A stretch of 64,000 nucleotides of DNA from Berberis thunbergii (GCA_003290165.1 QNQO01005797.1:372001-436000), one strand, 5' to 3'. Counted from the first letter of the stretch, positions 45,976 through 58,800 are shown. Notes: generated by a model not told the origin, from the letters alone. Program-made: numbers and translations.

Positions 45976-45977
45976 TT

Positions 45978-47141
45978 TTGTTGGTGGATCCGAGGGATGG
46001 TGGGTCGGACACTGGTGCTTCTCGACATGTCTGCTATGATCGAGAAATGTTCAAGTCCTATTCTGAAGCTGAGGACAAGAAAGTATTGTTGGGTGATTCC
46101 CACTCCACTATAGTTGCTGGAACTGGTACAGTAGAACTGAAGTTTACCTCTGGAAAGACAGTTATCTTGAAAGACGTCTTGCATACTCCAGAGATGAGAA
46201 AGAATCTAGTATCTGGTTTTCTTCTGAACAAGGCTGGGTTTACTCAAGTCATAGGGGCTGACTTATATACTATCACAAAGAATAATGTATTTGTGGGGAA
46301 AGGGTATGCTACTGATGGGATGTTTAAGTTAAATGTTGAAGTGAATAAAATTTCTAGTTCTGCTTACATGTTGTGCACTTTTAATATCTGGCATGCTAGA
46401 CTTCGTCATGTTAATAAACGTATTATTAAAAACATGAGTAACTTAGGACTAATTCCAAAATTGTCCTCAAATGATTTTGAAAAGTGTAATTATTGTAGTC
46501 AAGCTAAGATAACCAAACACCACATAAATCTGTAGTTAGAGAATCTGAACCTTTAGATTTGATACATTCAGATATATGTGAACTTGATGGTTATCTTGAC
46601 TAGAAATGAAAAACGTTATTTTATTACGTTTATTGATGGACTGTTCTGATTATACTTTTGTTACTTAATGAAAAATAAAAATGATGCCTTTGACATATTT
46701 AAATTATTTTTGACTGAAGTTGAAAATCAATATAATAGAAAGATTAAGAGACTTAGGAGTGATAGAGGCACTGAATATGATAGCAGTACTTTCATAGAGT
46801 TCTATAATTCTCAAGGAATTATTCATGAAACAACTGCACCATATTCTCTTGAGATCAATGGCAAAGCTGAAAGGAAAAATGGAACTCTTACCGAGTTAGT
46901 TGTTGCCATAATGCTTAATTTCGGTGCTGCTTCGCACTGGTGGGGAGAAATTATCTTGACAGTCTGTTATGTGCTAAATAGAGTCCCCAAATCGAAAAGT
47001 AAAACATCGCCCTATGAAATTCTGAAAAATAGACAACCAAACTTGTCCTATTTGAAAACTTGGGGTTGTTTAGCTTATGTTAGAATTCCTGATCCTAAAA
47101 GGAACAAGCTTGCTAGTAGGGATATGAATGCGTATTCATAG
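45978..47141 (+). pseudogene. Copia protease and integrase (frameshifted)
   Basis: Frame 45978-46535 has SDTGASRHVCYDREMFKSYS (retropepsin DTGA), VLHTPEMRKNLVSGFLLNKA and the GAG-pre-integrase WHARLRHVN...CNYCSQAKITKHH. Frame 46668-47141 continues in the integrase: IKRLRSDRGTEYDSSTFIEF (Asp), TAPYSLEINGKAERKNGTLT (Glu region) and VPKSKSKTSPYEILKNRQPN. The first core Asp segment near 46560-46660 is damaged. Confidence 0.9.
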
Positions 47142-47144
47142 GAT

Positions 47145-48940
47145 ATGCCAGGAATAGCAAAGCTTTATAGATTCTATAATCTTAAAGATCAAGTTATTAT
47201 AGAATCAAACGACGTTGACTTTTATGAAGATAAATTTCCTTTTATTTCGAGGAATAGTGGGGGTACATCATCAAACAACGTACCTTTGTTCAGGGTTAAT
47301 GAAACTATTAAAGCCACAGAATCTGAGCCAAGAAGAAGTAACCGGAAACGATCTTCTAAAAACTTTGGCCCCGATTACTATGTCTTTTCAGTCGAAGAGG
47401 ATCCCCTTAGTTTTTCAAGAGGCCCTATCCTCTATAGATGCCAATTTTTGGGAAGAGGCTATCGATGATGAAATGTACTCTCTTGAGTCTAACAGAACTT
47501 GGCACTTAGTCGATTTGCCACCAGGTTGTAAGACAATAGGATGTAAATGGGTATTTAAGAAGAAATTGAAACCGATGGTAATGTTGACAAGTTCAAGGCT
47601 CGTCTCGTAGCCAAAGGGTATAGACAGAGAGAAAATGTTGATTTCTTTGACACATATTCTCCTGTAACCAGGATTACATCTATTCGAGTGTTAATTTCTC
47701 TTGCTGCAATACATAACCTAGTTTTGCACCAAATGGACGTTAAGACTGCGTTTCTTAATGGCGATTTGGAGAAGAAATTTACATGGACCAACCTGAAGGT
47801 TTTGTTATTCCAGGACAAGAACATAAAGTTTGCAAACTAGATAAGTCACTTTACGGGTTGAAACAAGCTCCAAAACAATGGCATGAAAAATTTGATAATC
47901 TTGTTATCGCACATGACTTTAAAGTGAATGAAAGTGACAAATGCATTTACTATAAAGCTGAAAATGGCATTTGCACTTTAATATGTCTGTATGTGGATGA
48001 CTTACTTATCTTTGGTTCTAATATCCATGCCGTGAATAAAGTGAAAGCTTTATTGTGTGCAAACTTTGATATGAAAGACCTTGGAGAAGAGAGTGTAATC
48101 CTTGGTATCAAGATTACTAGGTCTGAAAAGGGAATTTCTTTGGATCAATCTCACTATATCGAGAAGATCCTAAATAAATATAATTACTCTGACTGTAAAC
48201 CTGCATATACTCCTTATGATTCTAGTGTAAAGTTGTTCAAGAACACCGGTGACGGTGTTAGACAATCTGAGTATGCGAGCATCATTGGTAGTCTTAGATA
48301 TGCTACCGATTGCACTAGACCCGACATAGCTTACGCTGTTGGATTACTATGCAGATTTACAAGTAGACCTAGTATAGAGCATTGGCATGCTATTGAACGG
48401 GTCATGAGGTACCTGAAGAGGACTAAGAACCTCGGATTACATTATCAGAAGTTTCCTGCTATCCTTGAAGGATATAGCGATGCTGATTGGAACACCCTTT
48501 CAGATGACTCCAAAGCCACCAGTGGCTATATTTTCAATATAGCTGGTGGAGCTGTTTCTTGGAAATCAAAGAAACAGACCATTCTGGTACAATCCACGAT
48601 GGAGTCAGAGATTATAGCACTAGCCACAGCTAGTGAAGAAGCAGGTTGGTTGAGAAACCTGCTAGCAGATATCCCTTTATGGGAAAGAACGATTCCAGCT
48701 GTCTTGATCCATTGCGATAGTACCGCGGCTATTGCAAAAATACAGAACCGTTATTATAACGGCAAGAAACGACAAATACGTCGTAAGCACAGTACAATTA
48801 GAGAATTTCTATCTACTGGTGCTGTGAGAGTGGATCATGTACGAACTGATGCGAACTTGGTTGATCCTTTGACGAAAGGATTAGCTAGAGAGAAGGTTTT
48901 CAAAACCTCGAAAGGAATGGGACTATTGCCCTTAGTTTGA
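47145..48940 (+). pseudogene. Copia reverse transcriptase and RNase H
   Basis: Frame 47215-47610 holds MYSLESNRTWHLVDLPPGCK and TIGCKWVFKKK. After a frameshift, frame 47783-48940 (385 codons) has [50 protein letters not shown] (YVDD), then RNase H with [60 protein letters not shown] and [12 protein letters not shown], ending at the stop at 48940. This last frame is intact and is the best-preserved pol segment of the window. Confidence 0.93.
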
Positions 48941-49467
48941 TGAGTTATTCACGATGGTAACCCAACCTATAGACTGGAGATCCCAAGAAATAGGTTCAAT
49001 GGGTAATAACAAGTCGTGAATCATGCTGACAAAGTAGCAATCCCATTCCTAGATTAAAGCATGAATTCCTGAAGCGATAGTAGGATGAGTTAAAAACTCT
49101 TAATGAGGTCTATACTCTATGTGGAGAGGAGTACCTAGCTACAGGAGTACTCTTGATAGACTCACCTAAGTGATTGTGGAAGTTTGGCCGCTTCCTATGG
49201 AATTTGTGGGCAAAATTCCTAGAGCCTTCACCACACTGGGATATACGAGCATGGTCGTAAAGCACGGGCATTTTAGACTTCACCCTGGTAAGGTTGTGCG
49301 TGTAATGTCTGTTAGAGATAGAGTTCAAAACTATGAGTTACTCTAGTATATTCTAAAGCATGAACACTACGCAAGAGTTCAAGTCGAAAGACACTTTTGT
49401 TTATGCACAATCTTATATTTTAAAGATTGCTCGATGAAAATTGTTTTTAAAAATCCAAGTGGGGGAT
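48941..49467 (+). other. 3' untranslated region of the copia, ending in the polypurine tract
   Basis: About 530 bases without coding potential between the pol stop and the 3' LTR. It ends AAGTGGGGGAT, the polypurine primer for plus-strand synthesis. Confidence 0.7.
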
Positions 49468-50474
49468 TGTTGCAAATTTGGCTTTTTAAAAATAAAAAAC
49501 AAATGTGTGTTTACCTGGTTTTGAACCCTGGACCTCTCTCTCTCATTTTGATCTTTGAATCACTCTCTATTTTATAGTCTCATATCTACTATATATCTCT
49601 TTGAGGTAGAGTATATAAGAAGATAGTTAGGACTTGGGTTTGGACCCCTTGGGGGTACCACTCTTTTATGAGGAGGGGAGAGATAGACCCTCGCGCCTGC
49701 CGTCGCTGTCGTCCGTCCGGTCGGTCGAGCGGGTCGGGTTGGGTTGGGTCATTTAGAAAGCAAAACATTTTTTTTGCAGAAATTTTATTTAAACGAAAAA
49801 TAAATTTCTGAAGAGGACTGAGTCTAAACGGTCTCTCTGAACCGCGTTTTGGTTCCGCGATTTTTGGCTTAAATCCCGCCGCCATATCTCCACGATTTGA
49901 TCTTGCCAATGAACCTAGTCTATTTTTCGTTTTTTGATTGTACGTTTTCTACCTATAAATACCATCTAGTTTAGAGTTTTATAAAAAAGAAAAAAGAAGA
50001 GAAACACAGAGCTTCTGAAAGTTTACAGTTTTCGAGCTTCTTTATTTTTACAAAAAAAACAGTCTTGCATCTTGTTCTTCGAAGTCGAAACAGTTTTGCG
50101 AAAAGCAGTTCTTCGACATCAAAATAGTTTTGCGAAAAACAGTTCTTCGACATCAAATCAGTTTTGCGAAAACAGTATCTGTTTGGTTTGCCAAGTTTCT
50201 GTTTGTTACTGATTTATTTTCTGGTGATTCCAAGCAAATAAGGAGATTAAGGGTGATTTGTATACCGTTCATCTATTGTGCAATTTTTGAAGGAGACAAA
50301 GAAGATTCTGGGCTGTTTTATCCTAGGGACGGCGGGGCTACGGAACTGCTTGCACAATTTTGGGCAGAGTCGCGAAACGTCTTAAAGAGAGCGACCTAGT
50401 CCGCGACTCAACCCAAGCAAAATTGGTACCATCGTTCCTTCTTTTATTTCGAATTTACAACATATTTAACAACA
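49468..50474 (+). repeat. 3' LTR of the full-length copia
   Basis: 1007 bases, colinear with the 5' LTR. Differences by eye are mostly one- or two-base indels and scattered substitutions. Confidence 0.95.
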
Positions 50475-50479
50475 GTTTA

Positions 50480-51256
50480 TATGATGTTTGACATCAACTC
50501 ATCTCAATTTCAATTTCACTTTTTTTTTTCTTCTCCAGTGTATTTTTTTAATTTATTTTTATAAATTTCTTGTCTTTGGAAAAATGTCCTTTAAACCAAC
50601 ACCACCCTAGAGTTAAATTTTTCTTTAGTATTTTCTGTTTTTTGATGAATCTGAGTTTGTTAGTTTGTTTCAGTCTTTCTTTCTAGTGAATAATGAGGTT
50701 TATCTCTTTCTCATGGAAAGGCTTCTCTTTCCTTCCACAGGTTATATCATGAAATGATAGTTACGAGATTAGAAAGAGATCTCAAACACGACATGTTTAA
50801 ACACATTGAAATAAATAAAGGATAGTTTCGCTCATTGAATGTCGTTATTGGCAGAGGAAAGAAAAATATTTTCTCTCCATCCATGCTTTCCAAAGCGAAT
50901 TTTTTTTTATGATAAATAAATAAAAGACCAAATGAAGATCACACAACAAATTGTGTAATCTAAGACTGGTAACGGCGTTACCTGCCCCTTTATTATTCTA
51001 CCAGTATGGTCGTATTCAACCTCTCTCACTTTGTCCCAGAAGAATCTCTCTTTGAAGTTCTTTTTCATCAGTTGCATTTCCATACTTCTTCATAATTGTG
51101 TCTTTTGTCTTAGACTTCAATTTTTCCCTTATAACCTTGTAATTCTTAAATAGCAGCCCAGCTTGAGAGAAGCTGCCTGCATATGTATATCTTGACCGCT
51201 TCTCATAGGCTTCCTAAGCATGAATGTTAAATTGCTTGATCAGATGTTCTATATTG
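50480..51256. other. Spacer, no supported gene
   Basis: AT-rich sequence between two copia elements; no domain recognised. Confidence 0.4.
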
Positions 51257-51443
51257 TGTTAAAGAATAGAAGTCAACCTATGTTACAGAATAAGAAAGCG
51301 TTACAAAATAACATATGTTAGGAAAGTCATAATAGAATAGAAGTCTTAGGTTTCCTATCTCAATAAGGTTAGGTCAGAGTTAGCTTTATAAGCTTGTATT
51401 CAAACAATAATAACACAATAATATTTCAATACAATTCTTTACA
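51257..51443 (+). repeat. 5' LTR of the interrupted copia
   Basis: About 187 bases with TG...CA ends, followed by a primer-binding-like AGTATCAGAG. It differs clearly from the LTR at 22809-23076, so the two interrupted copias are different families. Confidence 0.65.
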
Positions 51444-51579
51444 TAGTATCAGAGTGACTTTCTCTAGAACTAAGCTCTAGCCGCATAATGATGGAATCAA
51501 ACCCTTTTCCTACCAAGAAACTCATTTCCTCTCCTTATTCCCAACAAACACAATTGGTGTGAGCTAACACAATCAACAA

Positions 51580-51965
51580 CATCATCATCGTCACCGATCA
51601 GTTCATCATCAACGATTGGTAAAATCACCAATAAAAAATCGGTAAAATCATCAAAACCTCCACGTTCCCTGCAACAAGGATCAGTCCATCATCCTTGGTA
51701 TCATCGTCATCACCAATCATCATCAATGATCATCATCATCGATTAGAGATCATCATCCCTCATCACAGAGATTCCATTAACACCCAATTTCAACAGATAT
51801 CTCCCTCATCAACAGAAATCCCAAAGAAAAAACTCATCATCACCATCGAACCATCATCAACATCGAACCTGTTCAAACTCATCATTACCATCGAACTTGT
51901 TCGAATCACCATCAAACCTGTTCGAATCACCATCGAACCATCATCCTGTCCTCTCGCTTTCTAAA
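51580..51965 (+). repeat. ATC/CAT-rich imperfect trinucleotide tract
   Basis: Dominated by ATCATC, CATCATC and TCACCATCGAACC words within the leader of the copia. ORFs here are rich in Ile, His, Ser and Thr and look compositional. Confidence 0.7.
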
Positions 51966-52212
51966 TCGATGAGAAAAGAAGAGAAAACAGGGAGGGGGGC
52001 AAGACCTTTGAGATCAAAAGAGGGATGAAAAATTTTCTTTAGCAAATACAAGAAGAAGAAGGAGAAGATTGAAGAAGACCCTACTCTCTTCTTCCTCTCA
52101 AGCTCCTCTCCCCATCAACTGAAGAAAAATAAGGAAAAGCTACCCACAACTATTAGCACCTCAAGATTTAGTCAGTGCACCAATTGATTACAAAAAAGAA
52201 AAAAAAACCACT

Positions 52213-52632
52213 ATGGCCGACAATACAAGCAGTGGTTCTAATACCACCACATCACCATACAACAACTCCAAGGCTCACAATATTGGTAATGACCTTTCTA
52301 TTATAGAGTTAACGTGTAAAATATTCTCTCTCAAATCTCATGGCTCTCGCTCATCTTGGATCCTTAATAGTGGCGTCACTAATCATATAGTTCATAAGTT
52401 TCATTTACTCACATTTTCCAAACCCGTTCACAATCAAACCGTTGAGCTTCATGATGGTACACTTGTTGTTGTTACACACATTAGCACTATTACTTTCTCT
52501 TCTTTTTTACCTTGCATGATGTTATTTATGTTCCCCTTTTTAATCTCAATTTAATTTCCATTAGCAAACTCACAAAACATTCTTTTTTTGTCACCATTTT
52601 TTTCAACAATTCTTATCTGATACAGAACCTTC
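52213..52632 (+). pseudogene. Copia gag-protease fragment
   Basis: MADNTSSGSNTTTSPYNNSK, then SSWILNSGVTNHIVHKFHLL, VHNQTVELHDGTLVVVTHIS and, after a frameshift, VPLFNLNLISISKLTKHSFF and VTIFFNNSYLIQNLP. The pattern is the copia protease and the stretch before the GAG-pre-integrase domain. The active-site Asp of WI(I/L)DSGATNHI is Asn (LNSGVTNHI), so the protease is dead. Cut at 52633 by the CACTA terminus. Confidence 0.8.
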
Positions 52633-53340
52633 CACTACACCAAAAACCCCCATTAGCAACTGTTCTATACCGTGGGCGTAACCCATTGTCACGGCTAAAG
52701 CCGTGGGCTACAGAGGCGTCACGAAATTCTTTGTAACGGCTATAAACAGTTGCTAAACATTGTAGCAACGGTTTTTTTCTTGAACAGAAGTGGTGATTTT
52801 CAGCATTTAGCCACGGTTTGAAACCGTTGCAACAACAATAGCAACGGTTTTTAGCCGTGGCAAAAATAGCCACGGTTTTAAGCCGTGATAAAGTATGGCT
52901 AATAGCAACGGTTATAAACCGTGTCTAACAAGGTCGCAACGGTTTTAAGCCGTGGCTAACCATGGCCACGGTTTTAAGCCGTGGCTAAACAGTGAAAAAT
53001 AAACCGTGGCTAACAAGGTAGCAACGGTTTTAAGTTGTGGCTAACCCTAGCCACGGATTTAAGCCGTGGCTAAACAGTGAGAAATAAACTGTGGCTAACA
53101 AGGTAGCAACGGTTTTAAGCCGTGGCTAAACAGTGAGAAATAAACCGTGGCAAACGCGATAGCAACGGTTTTTAGCCGTGTCTATTCATGGCCACAGTTT
53201 TAAGCCGTAGCAACTTATGAAGAACGCCCACGGTTCCTAGCCGTGGCAAGATGCAACTACGGTTGTAAGCCGTTGGTAGTTAAAACAAAATTCAAAAAAA
53301 AAAGAAATTTGTTTTGTTGCAACAGTTTGAAACCGTTGCA
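52633..53340 (-). repeat. 3' subterminal palindrome array and TIR of CACTA element C
   Basis: Roughly twenty units of the CCACGGTTTTAAGCCGTGG type in tandem, some in higher-order repeats of about 70 bases containing CTAAACAGTGA(A/G)AAATAAAC (52986-53160, three copies). The first ~300 bases align closely with the inverted 3' end of element A. Confidence 0.92.
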
Positions 53341-54943
53341 AATTATATAATCGAAAAAAAATTACAATTTTTTTTTGCTGCTGCAGCAAAATCACAGCCG
53401 TGGCACCTGCAAAATCAGTCCTTACTATGGTATGTGTCATGCCTCCGGCACGAATAAGATTCCACAAACTATATGCTAGATAAATACAAAATCAACCGTA
53501 AAAAGGAACTTCTCAAGTTTTGACGCCAAACAAAAACATGTAAACAAATTGCACTAATGTACAATAACAGGATTAACCTGAACAAATGGAACTTTGTTAT
53601 ATCATGTTTCGCTCGCATCTAAAACAAAAGAATTTCTCTATGTTTTTTCCAACAATACAAATCCACCTAGTTATAATGTAAGAAAATACATTGATGCCCT
53701 TAGGAATAGGCCCCATTTCTTTCGGTAGTTGCTTGTTCAATATACTGAAAATGAAAATGATGATAACACTGGCAGCTCTTTGGAAAATTTATCATTCTCT
53801 GAATCTTGGTAATCAGACAACCTTCCCAGCTTCCAATCAATGAGAACACCATCTCCCCAGTATGAAACAACCACTTGAGCTGAAAAAGAAACAAGGATCA
53901 CCTGTTCAATTCATTACAAGTGCCAAATCCCACAGAGTGTAAAAATCATCAAAATAGAATATGAAAAGATAAACCAAAAACCCATCTCAATATATCAACT
54001 CTATCAAGTTCAAAGACCTACATGAACTGAATAACGAAACCGCATTGAAGCTAAAGCAGATGAACAATCGCAAACAACGGAAAAAAAAAGTGCTAAAGAT
54101 GCAAAAAACAGTAAAATTTCATATGTATGACAAATATGGGAACATGGTTATGCGGCACCATTGAAGATCTATCAAAGAAACAGAAATAAGAAAACACAAA
54201 CAGATATAGCTTCACATGTAGTTTACCGTGTTACATAAACATTTACAAACCAATCCATCACCAGCAAATTACCTGATTGATCAAGAACTCTTTTGAAAAA
54301 TAACATTAAGCGTCTAACGTCTTCAAAATTCAAGGACACATAACTAAGGTTAAAATACAAACACTAATGACTAATGAAAAAATGAAATTGAAGATTTCTC
54401 TCAAACGTGAAAGATATCCTCAATAGGGCAAAACTTATCTTGAATTCTTAAGTGAGTTTGGTGCTTGGCCTTTAGTAACTTTCAACATTTAATCAGAGCA
54501 TACGAAACGAGTTGTAATACACAACAAGTCTTGCTCTTCCTATATTTGAAATTTTGAATACATTTAGAAAGATAAAGCTAGAACAAAAAATCCCCATGGA
54601 AGTGCAACAAACAACTTGACATAGTGCCCACTGAAGTCTAATTCAAGGAACCACTAAATTTACAGAAGGTGATTGAGCTGTACATAGGTATTACCCATTC
54701 ATATTTGCATACAAAAGCACATACAAGTAATTTTTCAATGTATATTAGCATAAACTAGTAATAATTGCTAATAGTGTAAAAACATCCGAAGTTGTAAACA
54801 CTAGTGGTATTTTGTTAATGTGAAATGAACAAAATAAAGGGCAATTTGTGCGCGGTAACTTAAAAGTTGTGGAATTGAATTTTTTGATTCACAAAACCTA
54901 CAAATATTTACATTGGTCTCAACAGATGGAAGTATGTTCATAC
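53341..54943 (-). other. Interior of element C with one unidentified exon-like segment
   Basis: Mostly AT-rich. On the minus strand at about 53735-53884, after a TTTTTCAG acceptor, a frame reads QVVVSYWGDGVLIDWKLGRL then SDYQDSENDKFSKELPVLSS. It has exon-like composition and could be another captured exon, but I do not recognise the parent gene. Confidence 0.4.
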
Positions 54944-55450
<507 letters not shown>

Positions 55451-56245
55451 GTCCTCACCAATCTCTCTCCCTCACTGCACAACAAATTCAAAACATCAAT
55501 AATTGAATCAGTAAACAACTAAACCATTGTTTGAGATCCTCTACAGTGTTACAAACAAATGGGTCAATAAAACCCTCAATGGGGCTAAACCAAAACAGCC
55601 AAACCTTACAAATAGCTCCACAAATCATAAATTGAGTACTTTTAAGAAGGTAAATCAAACCCATCAAACACTCAAATACTGCATCACATGTTCAACCCCG
55701 AACCCAAAATTGGATACTTTTACACTAGGGATGAAGAAATCAAACAAATGGGTATTCAAAAACACCCATTACAAATCCAAACAAAAATCAAGTTCTTAAT
55801 TTGGACTGAAGCTTCAGAATAAAGTATAGAGCCAAGCAAAGCTATGCACCTTCACAAGTACTTGCCACAATTACCTGCAATTGTCAACCAAGCAAAGTTA
55901 GCTTTTATAGCTTGACAAGAAGCTCAAACCAATCATGCATTCGAAGAAAAACAAATGCTGGAAAAATTAAGTTTTGTTAGTCATAAAAGTTATCATTTAA
56001 CTTTTCCATTTCCAGTCACTCTGAATCTCCACTGTGAAAGACGTCATTCAAATTGAATTACTAGTTTGAAATCAAGTAATAAACAAAGATTGCTGAATTT
56101 CATTGACATACGAGACTTTTGCAACATTTTCAAGCAAAGACTAGGAGCATTTGAGGAAGTTGTTGACAGATGATTACAACTCACCAGGTTACAAATTCAT
56201 CGCAAGTCACTTACCGAAATAAAAAAAGTTGTGATGCATGCACAA

Positions 56246-56539
56246 TTAACTGAAATGCTCAGGGTTTTCCCTACTTTGAATTAGAGGTACCCAATCTTGT
56301 CTCCAAACTACTCGCTCTTCACGTAGTGCAGAAGCTACTTCTATATACAATTGATGTTCCTGAAACCGATTATCAAAGGCAGAAACGTTGATTCATTAGT
56401 GGCACATTATATTTTTGCGCATATTTAACAATGATGCGAGCAACCAAATTTAGAAAAGTTAATCTATGTATAATTACCTCTTGTAGCACCCTCGCAGCCA
56501 ACTCCTCTGTTGTGTCATTTGCCAGTACAGGTACAACCC
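56246..56539 (-). pseudogene. Captured 3' end of a GAR transformylase gene (PUR3, phosphoribosylglycinamide formyltransferase)
   Basis: Exon about 56539-56478 reads VVPVLANDTTEELAARVLQE with a GTAATT donor. Exon 56359-56246, after a TTTCAG acceptor, reads EHQLYIEVASALREERVVWR then QDWVPLIQSRENPEHFS and a TAA stop. It matches the C-terminus of plant PUR3 (purine biosynthesis, plastid), where the family has EEHQLYVEV..AL.E.R..WREDGVPLI. The N-terminal and catalytic regions are absent. Confidence 0.88.
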
Positions 56540-58140
56540 TTTGAGCAAGAATTTGTGAATTTGTGAAGCTTTCAAGAAGCCATGGAAGATTGATGAATTA
56601 CCTCTGTGGCCTTTCACAGCTTTTGGGTCTTTCTTTTCCTTTGTAACACCAAAAACATCTTAGCATAGGTCTTTCATTGATGTTGAGACCTATAATTGTA
56701 GTTCAAATAACAATATCAATGAAATTGAAAAGAAAAAAAATTTAGATTACAAGACAGAAAGAATAAGAATATCATCGTAATAATTTGATGTTTGTCTTAC
56801 ACTTTTTAATTCAGATTCTGATGTGCCACAGAGCTCGATCAACTTCAACTTATCTATTTTAAGCTGTGAACAAAATAGATTGCATCACATAACCTAACAA
56901 AAAAGAGAGGGAAAAACTTCTAATTTTCCCTTTAAGTTCAATGAAATTTGATCTTTTCAAAACAAAACAAAAAATCACCACTATAAATATCTATTTTAAG
57001 TAGTCTATGTTTGCATTATTACCAAGCAATACCACCATCTGATTTCAATACACATTTATTTATTGTTCCTTGGCACTGTCACAAATTCCGAAATTTAACT
57101 CAATATATGATAAATTGTCTAGAAGTGTATTGCCAAGATTTATATTCTTACTTTTTTTTCTTAATCAGCTCTATGATGGATCTTCACAACACCATCATGA
57201 ATATTGCTTTGTATAAAAATATGCAATCATTGTGAAATATTCTCAAATTGCCTTAGAAGTTTGAATCATTCATCCCCAACAACTATGTAATAAGAGACGT
57301 AAAAGTAGTTGCTACATCTGTATTTTTGGTTTTTTCTTGCTTAAACATAATAAATACTTCACTGGTCCAACAGGGATCAGAAATAAAGTGTAAAAAGCTT
57401 GGGTGACAACTGAAACAACTTCATGCAGGTAAGCAAAGCATGTATGTATTTCCCTACATATGTATATAAACCCAAGGTACAAGGCGAAAAGGTGAACATA
57501 CGTTCATCTTTTACATGGGAAGCATGTTCTTAGGATGGTTCTCGTTCCAATAAATCAAGTTGTCCATTAAGAGCACTGACTAAAACTTGATATATAAAAA
57601 GCACATTTTGAAGTAAGCGTAACTTGATAGGAACACAAATACATCAATAGAAAATAATAATAAAATCCCATCAAACAGTATACAAGAAGAACCTGGGTGA
57701 GAAACTGAGTATGCCGTATTAACTTCATATATACACCTAAATCCTCCTTTTCCACATCCATACTTTCCATGAACAAAACTACAGTGCAAACTTTGAACCT
57801 TTCAAGAAACAAGAGAAGGATGAAACCTACTAAAGATACAACACGTACCTCTCTGCATTCCTACCCACAAAATGAAGTGCATAAACTATCTGACCCAGTA
57901 GGAGACATGTTTATTTGTCGTATGCATGATTTATGATCTGCAGCGAACAAAAATGTCAACAGGTTTCAGTCTAAACTCCTGTAGTATATGCACCATAGCA
58001 ATCAAAGAGGAACTAAGGTCATACTTGCACTTAAGCTTCAGCTAGTTACCTTAAAATGAACAATCACGTGCCCGTAGTGTATTTTACTCAGCTCCTCTTT
58101 TGCTGCCACCATTACATTGCTTCCAACATAGTCGATGGCC
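56540..58140 (-). other. Interior of element C, unidentified exon-like pieces
   Basis: Around 56796-56865 (minus) LKIDKLKLIELCGTSESELK is preceded by a CACAG acceptor, and near 56600-56650 the minus strand reads KEKKDPKAVKGHRG. Both could be small captured exons but I cannot assign them. The rest is AT-rich without recognised features. Confidence 0.35.
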
Positions 58141-58800
58141 TCAATCATCAAGTTCCACATGAGTTCTACACCATACGAAGAAATCACCAACGTCCAAATC
58201 CCCCATCTTGTCTCCTTTTGGATCACTTTTGTAAAGTTTCACCCCAGTCCTGAATTTGAAGCATAAGGAAAGTCTGATCTCTGTTGCGGGGTTCAATGAT
58301 CCATGGCAAGCGCAAGAGAATTTATGGATAGGATCTACAACCTCTATTGCTATCGCAATGACATTCCTTTCCCAATCACAAACTTTGTATCTCCTTGACA
58401 CTGAAGGAACAGGAGTGCTTGGAGAAGGAATCCTCACAACACCTTGAGAAGATGATGGTAATGGAGATGGTGGTAATGGAGATGGAGGTAATGGATTTTC
58501 TGGTTGCCTTGTCGATTGTGCACGGGATGACGGTGTATCTTCAGTTATTTGAACAACTCCTTGTATTCCCTCACTTGTTGATGGTCTTACATAAGTTCCA
58601 CTTTCAAGTCTCTCTCGTATCCATCTAACATTTTCTTCCAATCTATCATATTTTTCTTCCCTTTTTTTTGCTTCCAATGTTTTTCCAATAGCAATGAACG
58701 AGCGGGAAGTGCATCATCATACTTCCTTTTAGAGACAGTGGTTCCAACACAACGATTACGTCCCCTCGCTTCTTGGCCAAACACTTGGCTTAGAGGATCA
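58141..58800 (-). CDS. CACTA TNPA/Ptta-type protein, C-terminal exon(s)
   Basis: Frame 58141-58677 reads MEAKKREEKYDRLEENVRWI (short coiled coil), then a Pro/Ser-rich linker with PPSPLPPSPLP, then RRYKVCDWERNVIAIAIEVV and GDLDVGDFFVWCRTHVELDD. The overlapping frame 58587-58784 carries the sequence just before. In plant En/Spm elements the Ptta/Spm-type protein ends with a coiled coil followed by a domain of this kind. It follows the part at 59172-59803 on the same strand, so both are likely exons of one gene. Confidence 0.7.

Larger units (their letters stand above)
43979..50474 (+). mobile_element. Full-length Ty1/copia retrotransposon, 6496 bp, TSD GTTTA
   Basis: Two LTRs of about 1 kb (43979-44987 and 49468-50474), each beginning TGTTGCAAAT and ending ACAACA, flanked by GTTTA on both sides (43974-43978, 50475-50479). 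Between them lie gag, zinc knuckle, protease, integrase, RT and RNase H in copia order, then a polypurine tract (AAGTGGGGGAT) right before the 3' LTR. The LTRs are highly similar with some indels and substitutions, and the coding frames are broken in several places, so it is recognisable but not autonomous. Confidence 0.95.
51257..52632 (+). mobile_element. Ty1/copia retrotransposon, 5' part, interrupted by CACTA element C
   Basis: A short LTR (51257-51443, TGTTAAAGAA...TTTACA) is followed by AGTATCAGAG, close to the initiator-tRNA-Met primer site GGTATCAGAGC. An ATCATC-rich leader follows, and at 52213 a frame with a copia protease. The sequence is cut at 52633 by the CACTA terminus. The rest of pol is not seen in this window and would be expected beyond element C. 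Confidence 0.8.

Noticed and set aside
19703..52633. Elements A and C as two ends of one giant CACTA element inserted in one copia
   Set aside because: Both ends are 3'-type ends by sequence, the flanking triplets differ (GTT and TTC), and the two copia LTRs (22809-23076 and 51257-51443) are different.
57567..57812. Minus-strand ORF in element C as a possible captured gene
   Set aside because: No recognisable family pattern, and no splice-site bounds stand out.
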